Part shown: positions 24,225-33,300 of the stretch, in pieces
Position numbering within the stretch: the stretch's first letter is position 1
Layout of the letters: the number at the start of each line of letters is the position of its first letter
Assembly: GCA_035373905.1 (NCBI GenBank)
Contig: DAOSOK010000003.1
Coordinates: forward strand, 130,073-194,072
Direction of reading: 5' to 3'
DNA length: 64,000 bases
Source: Candidatus Ozemobacteraceae bacterium
Lineage (GTDB): Bacteria; Muiribacteriota; Ozemobacteria; Ozemobacterales; Ozemobacteraceae
The notes under the pieces: generated by a model
Told to the model about the DNA's origin: nothing
The model's input: only the letters and a program-made list of their open reading frames with translations
The model's database searches: none
Translations under genes and position numbers: made by a program

Positions 24225-24320
24225 CCCGCAATGTTTTTTTCACTAACCGCTCAACCCCGTTACGCCGATAGATGAGATCAGACCGTATTCTGCCCAAAGC
24301 CGTCATTGGGAGACAAGAAG
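24225..24320 (+). promoter_or_regulatory. Upstream region of the first giant surface protein
   Basis: The divergent gap of under 100 bases contains a GGGAG ribosome site before the ATG at 24321. No strong -35/-10 pair is evident on the plus strand; the promoter may use another sigma factor. Confidence 0.25.
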
Positions 24321-27300
24321 ATGTCCAGGAGCAAACATATCCGCATTGGGAGCCTTTTTGCTTTCATTCTGGCGTTCCTCTGCATGTTCATATTTCCCAT
24401 CCACACCGCTCATGCTGCAATCCCGACGCAGGTGGCGGCCAGTCTGATTCTGACGACGGATCTCAACGGCGACGGCATTGCCGCCATCGGCGACACGGTC
24501 GAAGCACGCATCGAGTTCATCGCCTCCCCTTCGTATTCCGGCGCCAGCATCAGCTTCGTCTCCGTGGGCGGCCCGGCATCCCCCCTTGCCATTACGACGC
24601 TCGACTCCGTCCAGGGGCGGTATTACGGGACTTGCGCCTGGACGGTCGTCGCGGGAAGTTTTTCCGGGGCGGCCAATCTCCCGGTCACGATCACCAACGC
24701 CGACGGTTCTCTTTCCTCGAGCGTTGCCGGAACATTCGATACCAAGCCGCCGGTTCGCAGTTCGAAAATGTCGGCAACACCCAATCCGGGAAAAAAAGGG
24801 AACACGGTCACCTTCACTCAGATCCTGCTCGCCCCCGACAACGTGGCAGGCTCCGCCGGTGAATTGAATCTTTCCAGCATCGGTCTTGCAGCAGCAGAGC
24901 CGATGAGCGGAGTTCCCCTGACGGCCGCTGTCCCGTTACCGGGAAATCTCGACGGAAACTACGCATTTCCGATCACCGTCTACGACGTGGCCAGAAACTC
25001 CAATTCCTACAACGATTTTTCGATGAATATCGACACGAAAGCGCCGAGCATCGTCTCGGCGAGCGTCGTCAACCAGGCTGGCGCGACGCTTCCGGCACTT
25101 CCCGGCCACGTCATCAAGTTTACCGTGAATCTCCAGGAATACGACGGAGACCTCGTCACGGCGGATCTTTCGACATTCAGCACGACCCTTTCTCTGACGC
25201 AAACATCCCCGCCCGGAGGGACGACATTCGAAGGCACGTTCACCCTTCCCCAGAAAGACGGGGTCGAAGGAACCAATTATCCGTTCACCATCAACGTCAC
25301 CGACAACGCCGGCAACACGTCGTCGACCACCGTGTATCTCGCGGCCATCAGCCTCGATCCGCCGGTCCAGACGACGGCGGTCGTCCAGGTGCTCAACCAG
25401 GACATGACTCCCTCGCCGAACACGCAACTGGCGAGCATCGGCATGCACCTGTCCTTCGGCTCGAACATCTCCTCGACGCTCGAGGCCAGCGTCACGGTCG
25501 ATCTCTCGGCCATCGGCGGAGACGCGAACACCGTGATGACGAGAGTCTCGTCGCCCTTCGTCGCGAACTCGCCGATGCTATATATGGCAACATATACGAT
25601 TCCCGTCGGCGCGATCGAAAACGTCTCTCTCTATACGTTCCAGGTGACGGCGCGTGATTCGGGCGGGAACACGGTCTATCGTTCGACGACTCCGTCGATA
25701 CGGATCGACAACAACCCGCCGGTCATATCCGCCATCTCGGTGACGAGCAGCGGCGGAGGGGCCGTCATTCATCTCGGCGATCAGATCACGATCGATGCCA
25801 CCGTGACCGGGGTCGAGACGGGGTCGGTGTCGGCCGATCTCCGCGTTCTCGACGGAACGGCCGCCCGGAGAACCTTTTCGAACATTTCAGGCAACACGTG
25901 GCGAACCGTCTTCACGGTCGCGACGAGCACGGGCATGCTCGACACGGCGGCTTTCGCCGTCAAGATCCTCGTCACCGACGACGTGACGAACGTCGCCTCG
26001 ATGGAGTCCGCTCTCCTGACGGTCGACAACGATCCACCCGTATTCGTCAGTTCGGCATGGAGCGTCACTCCGCCTCTCGACGTCTCGCATCCGTATATCC
26101 GGGTCGGCGACCAGCTGACGCTGGACGTCATCACGGGGCCCGCCGTTGACCCGCTTACGGTGAAAGTCGATCTGACGAGCATAGGGTCGTCCTCCGCGCA
26201 GATGAGCCTTTTCGCTGCCAACCAGTATCGTCTCATCTTCACCGTTCCGGAAGGCCCCCAGAATCTTGGAGCAACTCTTCCAATCAGCATTACCGACGAC
26301 GCAGGAAACGTCGCCTATCTGAGTGGACCTACCGTTCCGGCAAACGCATCCTACTCACTTCCGATGTTTGACCAGCTGTTGCCGCAGCCCAGCGGCAGAC
26401 TGAACCTCTCCGTGACGAGAATCGACCCGACTCTCGATTCGCTCGGGCTGAACGTCATCAACCTGAACAGGCGACTTTCCTTCGGCTGGCCGGTGAGTTC
26501 GACGGGACGCGACGCCCCGGGCGAGTGCCGGATCGATCTTTCGCTCGTCGGAAGCACATCGACGGAACTGATGACCTGGGCGGCCCTTCCGGTCGCCTCC
26601 TATGGCTATTTTATGAACGCGGCCTCGCTCGGGGTGGCGATCGAGGATCCCGCCTACACGTTTATCGCCACGATGACCGACAAGGCCGGCAACACGATCG
26701 CGACGACGACGGCTCTCTCGTATATCGTAGACTGTATTCCACCCGTTATTAATTCTCTCAGCGCCGAGGTCGTCGGCGGCGGCATCGCCACGATCGGGCG
26801 TCAGATCCTGTTTCGGGCGAACGTCAGTCTGGCCGACGGAAACGCGCCCACGGTCAACCTCGCCACGCTCGGCGGCAATGCCGCCCAGCAGATGACGTCG
26901 GCCGGCGGCGGCGATTACACATGGACGGTAACGGTTCCCGCCGGTGCCTGGGAATCGACGTCGGCCTCCTGGCCGATCTCGATCTACGATTCCCGCGGCA
27001 ACCTCGTCTCGAGTTTCACGAACATGCTCACGATCGATAACAAGCCGCCGCTGGCCGGTCCCCTCCAGGTGAGCTGGGTCGACGTTCCCGCGGACGGCAG
27101 AATCCGGCTCGGCGATGCCGCATCGTTCACGATCGCGATTTCCGACCCGGCGAACGCCGGCACGGCAACGGTCGACCTGACGGCGATCGGCCGGGGAAGT
27201 TCCGAGCAGATGCTGTACGGCAACGGCAGTTTTTCCCTTGCACTGTCAAGCCTTGCGGCGAACGCCGAGTATGCCAATTACGTGTTTACGGCCCTCGTCA

Positions 27301-30300
27301 CGGATGCGAAAGGCAACCCGGTGACCGTCACCTCGACGGCCGTCACCGAAGTCGACTGTCTCGCTCCCGGCTTCGCCAGTTGCGGCATCTACATTTCGCA
27401 GGACAACGGGGACAATCCCATCGCCGGTATCGCAAACACCGGCGATATCGTGACGGTGTATGCCAGCATCACGAGCTACATCGACGCGGTCGCGTCCGCC
27501 TCGATCTCCTCAGGAAGTATATCTCTTGCTACAGGAACGATGACCTACGTGCCGGCGCGGAACCGGCACGAGGTGAACTTCACGATTCCCGCCGGGAGCG
27601 GGATCTGGAATCTCAGCTACACGCCGCTCACGTTCCAGGCGACCGCGACGGACAACGTCGGCAACAGCTCGTGGACCGTTTCGGCGCAGTCGGATTTCAC
27701 GGTCAAGAATAAACTGCCGGAAATCGACACGGTGACGTTCTCCCTTTCGCCGAACCAGAACCTGACGAGTCTCGGCGGCATCCCCGTGCTGAACATCGGT
27801 TCCGGAACGACGGACAAGCTGACCGCGACCGCTTCATTGAAGTTCGGGGAAGCGGTCACCACCGGCGTTCTCGATCTTTCGCAGGTGCCCGGCGCGCCTT
27901 CCGCCCTGGCGCTCGTCGTCGCGGGCAATTCCGGTGGCACGAGCAGCGTCGATCTGTCGAAGTATCCGCTGACCGACTGGCGCTCGGCCACCTTCACGAT
28001 CACCCTGCGCGATCAGGCGGGAAACCCCGTAAGCACCGGCACGCAATTCTTCGTCGACACCATCCGGCCGACCCTGACCGGTGCGACGTTCGACGGAACG
28101 ACCTTCAACATCCGGATTTCCGAGGAATACGAGAACTCGAGCGTCGCCTCGCAGGGGGCCGAATGGAGGCTGATCGGCAGTTCTTCCGCCGGGCTGCTCG
28201 CCTCCATGTCGCTCTCGGTCGGAACCTTCTCGACCCTGGGATGGAACGACTTCGACATCCAGCTCGGCCTCGATGTCCGAAAGACGCTTTCCTCCTGGGC
28301 CTCGACGCCTCTCTATCTCGAGGTGACGTCGGTCGCGACGGCGCCCCTGACGGATACCGCCGGCAACTGGCTGCCGGGGTATTCCCGCTATCCCGTCACG
28401 ATCACCGACTCCACCTGGCGCGAGCCTGCAAAGCTGACGAACTTCATCGTCGACACCTCGAACTGGCCGGCGTCGATCAGCCTCGATCTCGTGTTCGACC
28501 GGGCGATGGCGAGTGAAACGCTCGTCGCGTCGAACGCCGTTCTGCTCGTCTCGCCGATCGGCTACGAATTCGCGAACATCGACTATACCATCGGATATGT
28601 TTTCCAGGCATCCGACACGGTCTCCTGGCCGGCTGCAAACCAGCTCCATATCGAACTCTGCGACCATGCCCGCGACTGGTTCGCCCGCAAACTGGGTTCG
28701 GGCACCTCCGTCCTGCGTTTCGCCAACCGCACCTCCAGCAGAGTGTTCGTCCGGGACCAGCTCGCGAAGGCCGCGACGACCTACACGACCTCGGCCCCGT
28801 TCGCCTCGTCGGCGATCGCCCGGCCGCCCGCCTCGGGCTTCGCCGTGAAGGATCCGCCCGGCAACATCACCCTTGTCGTCGGCAGCGGCACGCTCGACAT
28901 CAATCTTTCAGAGCAGGCGCTTCTGTATTCGAACGATTTCAACGATATCGACGGCACGACCCCGACGATGGGAATGCCGGTTCCGACCACCGCGAAGCGC
29001 ACCACCCGGTTCCATTCGAAGCTCATCCTGCACGACATCGGCGCAGATCCGGCGACGTTCACCCGGCTGACGCTCCAGTCGCTCGATCTCGCGAAAAACC
29101 CGCAGGTGGCCACGACGACGGTTCACCTGGTCCTGACCGATGCCGATATCGCGAACGTCATCGCGATGTTCCGGAACAACGCCTCGCCCATCTGGCGGAT
29201 GCGGGTCGACGAAGGCGCGTTCGGCAACTGGTGGGATCAGCCCAGCCAGCTGTATCTGCCCTCGGGCAACCCGGGAGCGATGACCCTGACCCCGCCGACC
29301 TCGACCGGCACGGCTCGTTTCGTCGCAGCCGCGATCTCCGACCCGCCGCCCACGAAAAATGCGGTCGCCGGCACGCTGTTCTTCGAGTTCGACTTCGAGC
29401 CGAACTTCATCGGCAACACTCCCGTTCCGCTCTCCTCCGCGGCCCCGACGGCCCGCATCGCGAGCACGACAGGCGAAACGCTCGCCACCGGAACGTTCGT
29501 CAACTGGACGACCCGCACCGTGGCGGGAAAAACCCGCTACACCGCTCGGTTCTCGAACGACGTCGCCCTTCCCGCCAACGTTCAGAAGATCGACGGCAGG
29601 CTCGAGATCTGGGGCGTCAGCGATATATTCGGAAACAGCCTGTATTCGCAGGCCGTTCCGGCGGCCACGACGACCGTCTACGATCTGAACCTGCGGAGCA
29701 CGACGGATGCACGGGGTTTCTCGAGCGGAACCAGCCAGCTCGTGTTCGACACTCTGGCGCCCACCCTCACATCGATCACCCCGACGACGATCTCCCGACT
29801 GGGTGTCGGCGCCGGCGTGTTCACCGTCACGTTCAGCGAGCCGATGAACACCTCGGCCGGCACGCCGCAGCTCAGGCTCTCGACGGGCACGACGACGCTG
29901 ACGTTCACCCATCGCGGCTGGAGCGCCGACGGAACCATCGCGACCTACTCGAACGACACGGCGTTCACCGAGTCGCTCGCCCAGGGCATCTGGAACTACT
30001 CCCTCACGGCGGCCGGCGCCGACCTCGCCGCAAACGCCTTCTCCGCCACGACCCAGGCGGCCGAAGTCCGCACCCAGGCGCCGTCGATCAGTTCGATCAG
30101 ACTCACCGAGACGAGAACGCTGCTTTCCCCGACGGCCGTGACCGACCTGCCCCAGAACCTGCCGTACAGCCCGGCAAACGGCATCGCCACCGTCAGCATC
30201 GCGTATGCGGCAACGGCGATGAATCCAGCCCACACCCTCCGGCTCGTCTCCGGCGCCTCCTCCTGGACGACAACCATCGCGCTCGACGCGGGCCGCATGA

Positions 30301-33300
30301 ACGGCACCGCGACGATCGACGCCGCCCTCTTCGGAACGCCCGGCGCCACAGGCCCGGCCTCGTATCTTGCACAGATTTACGACACGCAGGGAAACACGAG
30401 CGACGTCGCCACCTTCGTCTACGATTTCCTCGGCGCCAATCTCGACGCGTTCGCCCTCACCGGCGTCGGCAGCTACGTCGGAAACGTCTATTATGCCGCG
30501 ACCTCCACCCTGATGACCGTTTCGGCTCATGCGACAAATGCCACGGACACGCAGGTTCTCACCGTGAAGCCTTCTGGCGGCGCTACATCGACGTTGTCGC
30601 TGAACCAGCAGACGCCGGGGAATTACACCAATCAGATCGCAAGTTCGTTCCCGGAAGGCGATTACCTCCTCGGCCTCAGCGACTTGGGGGGCAATGCCCA
30701 CACCGGCCTCGCGGCCATCGCCCTGCGCATCGACCGGACCGCGCCCACCGTCACGGCGATCGCCCCGAGCGGTTCGCAGATCGGCACCACGCCGGCCGGC
30801 ACGGGCATCTTCGACGTGGTCTTCAGCGAGCCGATGAACGGCGATCCGCTGTATGTCCCGACGGCGCGCCTCGCGACGACGACCCCGATCTCGGCGCCAC
30901 CGGCCTGTTCGAGCAACACGGTTTTCCTGGCCTTCACGGGTTGGATATCGAGCACGACCGCCCGGTTCACCAACGTCGCGAACATCGACAGCGCGTATCG
31001 CCCCGGCAATTACGCCTACACGGTCTCCAACGGCCGCGACCTGGCCGGGAACGTGACGAACTTCACCCCCGGAGCCGTTCTCGACATCCAGGGCCAGGGG
31101 CCTGCGGCCGGCATCGCCGTCTATACGCAGCACAATAGAATTTCCACGACCGTCATGCTGAAGGACCACCCGCTCAGCGCCACGGCCGATCCAGGCATCG
31201 CGACGATCAGCATCGCCTACGGCAGCGCCACCCCGCCCAATCCCCAGCACTCGCTGGTCATCTTCAACAGTGTCGGCGCACAGGTCGCCAGTTACGCCAT
31301 TCCGACCGGCCAGCAGTATGCCTCCGTCACCGTCGACGTTTCCGACTGGGGCGTCGGCTCGTCCCCCGTCGATCCGGTTGCGTCGGCCACCTACCGATTC
31401 AGGCTCGTGGACGGCCTCGGCAACATGTCGGACATCAATCCGACCGTCTTCCTGTATGATTCGCTCGCGGCAACGTCGACGGCCGTCGCGTTTTCGGGCA
31501 TCACGGGGATCGCCTCGGGCGGATTCCAGTATTACTCGCCCATTATGGGCAATTTCACCTTGACGATGGCCACCACGGGCGCGACCGACACGCAGCAACT
31601 CGTCATCTTGAACGAGGCGTCGCTCGCGACGTCGAGCGTCCTGATGACGGCGAATTCGCCTTCGACGACCAATCATTCCGTCACGACCGGCGCCTCTCTC
31701 GTGACCGGGCAATACACCTTCTCGTTCGCCGATCTGGCCGGCAACTTCGCCGGCGGCACGGCATCGACCGTACGCGTCATCGCCGATTCGACCGCCCCGA
31801 CCGTCGCGAGCGCGACGCCGATTTCGATGGGCGCGGTGGCCGCGGGAGGAGCGACATTCACGATCACTTTCTCCGAGCCGATGAACCCGGATCTATCATA
31901 TATTCCGGCCGTTTCGATCGCCACGACGACGGTGGGCGGCACCACCCGCATCACACTCGCCCCCACGCCGCTCTCGGCCGACTGCTGGATCAGCTCGACG
32001 ACCTGCCGGTTCACGAACACGACCGCCATCACCGCGGGAATCACGCCCCAGGGCGCGTGGGACTACGTCGTCTCCGGCGCGCGCGATTACGCGGGGAACC
32101 AAAACGCGGTCCCTGCTTCCGGATCGCTTCAGGTCAGCCTCTACTCGCAGGCCCCCTCGGCCACCCTGAACGTCTGGACGCAGCAGCCGCTCCTGACGGG
32201 TGCGACCTGGCTCGCGAACCAGCCCTTCAGTTCCCCGGCCAACAACGGCGCAGCCAGCCTGACGATCGCCTACGCCGTCGGCCCATTCAACACGCCGCAC
32301 ACGCTCCAGATGTATAACAGCTCGAATATTCAGGTCGCTACATATTCCCTGCCGGCGGCCGCGGTGACGGACATTCCCCTGACCCTCGACGCCGCTTCCT
32401 GGACCTCGGCGCCCGGCCTCGCCGAAGCCGTCGGCCCGAACACCTACAGGTTCAGAATCGTCGACAACCTGAACAATCTGACAGGCGAACTCAACGCGGC
32501 GGCGGGCATCATCGCCTCGCTCACCTACGACAGCAGGCCAGCCTCGATCACCGGGTTCGTGTTCGGCGACACCGGCATCGCGAGCGGCGGCATCAAGTAT
32601 TACTCGCCCGCCGTCTCGGGCAACACGACGATCACGCTTTCCACCAATGCCACGGATCCGCAGCGGCTGATCATCGTCGACGTGGACACGCCCGCGACCT
32701 GGATCGTTCCCTTGACGCAGAGTGCGCCGACCTCGACCACGCACACCGTCGCGACGGGCAGCGGGCTCGCCGAAGGACTCTACGCGTTCACGGCCGCCGA
32801 TCTGGCAGGGAACTTCGCTTCCGGGCCGGAGTATCTGAAGTTCGTCCAGGTCGACGTCTCGCAACCCGTCGTGATCGGCATCACGCCTTCGACCGTCACG
32901 AGCGGCTCGCCGATTCACACCCTCGCCGCGGGCGCCGGCATTTTCGATGTGACGTTCTCCGAGCCGATGAGTTCGGCGACGATCCCAGTCGTCTCACTCT
33001 CCAACGGTGCGTTCTCGACCTCTCTCGTCGCTTCTCCGACCAGCTCCGACTGCTGGATCAGCTCGACCACCTGCCGTTTCGTCAACGCATCGGCCATCGT
33101 CGCGACCTTCCCGCAGGGCCTTTACTCCTACAACATCAGCGGCGCCCGCGATTACGCGGGAAACACGTCCATCACGTCGAACGGCGCATTCCAGCTCGAG
33201 ATTCAGGCGCGCGGCCCAACCGTTCTTTCGTTTGTCACGCGCTCGCAGCAGTTCACGACGGGAACGGAAACCTTCACAGGCCAGCCGTTCAGCCATCTCG

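Noticed and set aside
28908..31712. 934-codon minus-strand open frame inside giant protein 1
   Set aside because: Its Arg/Gly/Asp-rich product mirrors the Thr/Ser/Ala-rich coding strand; the plus-strand reading has clear repeated Ig modules.
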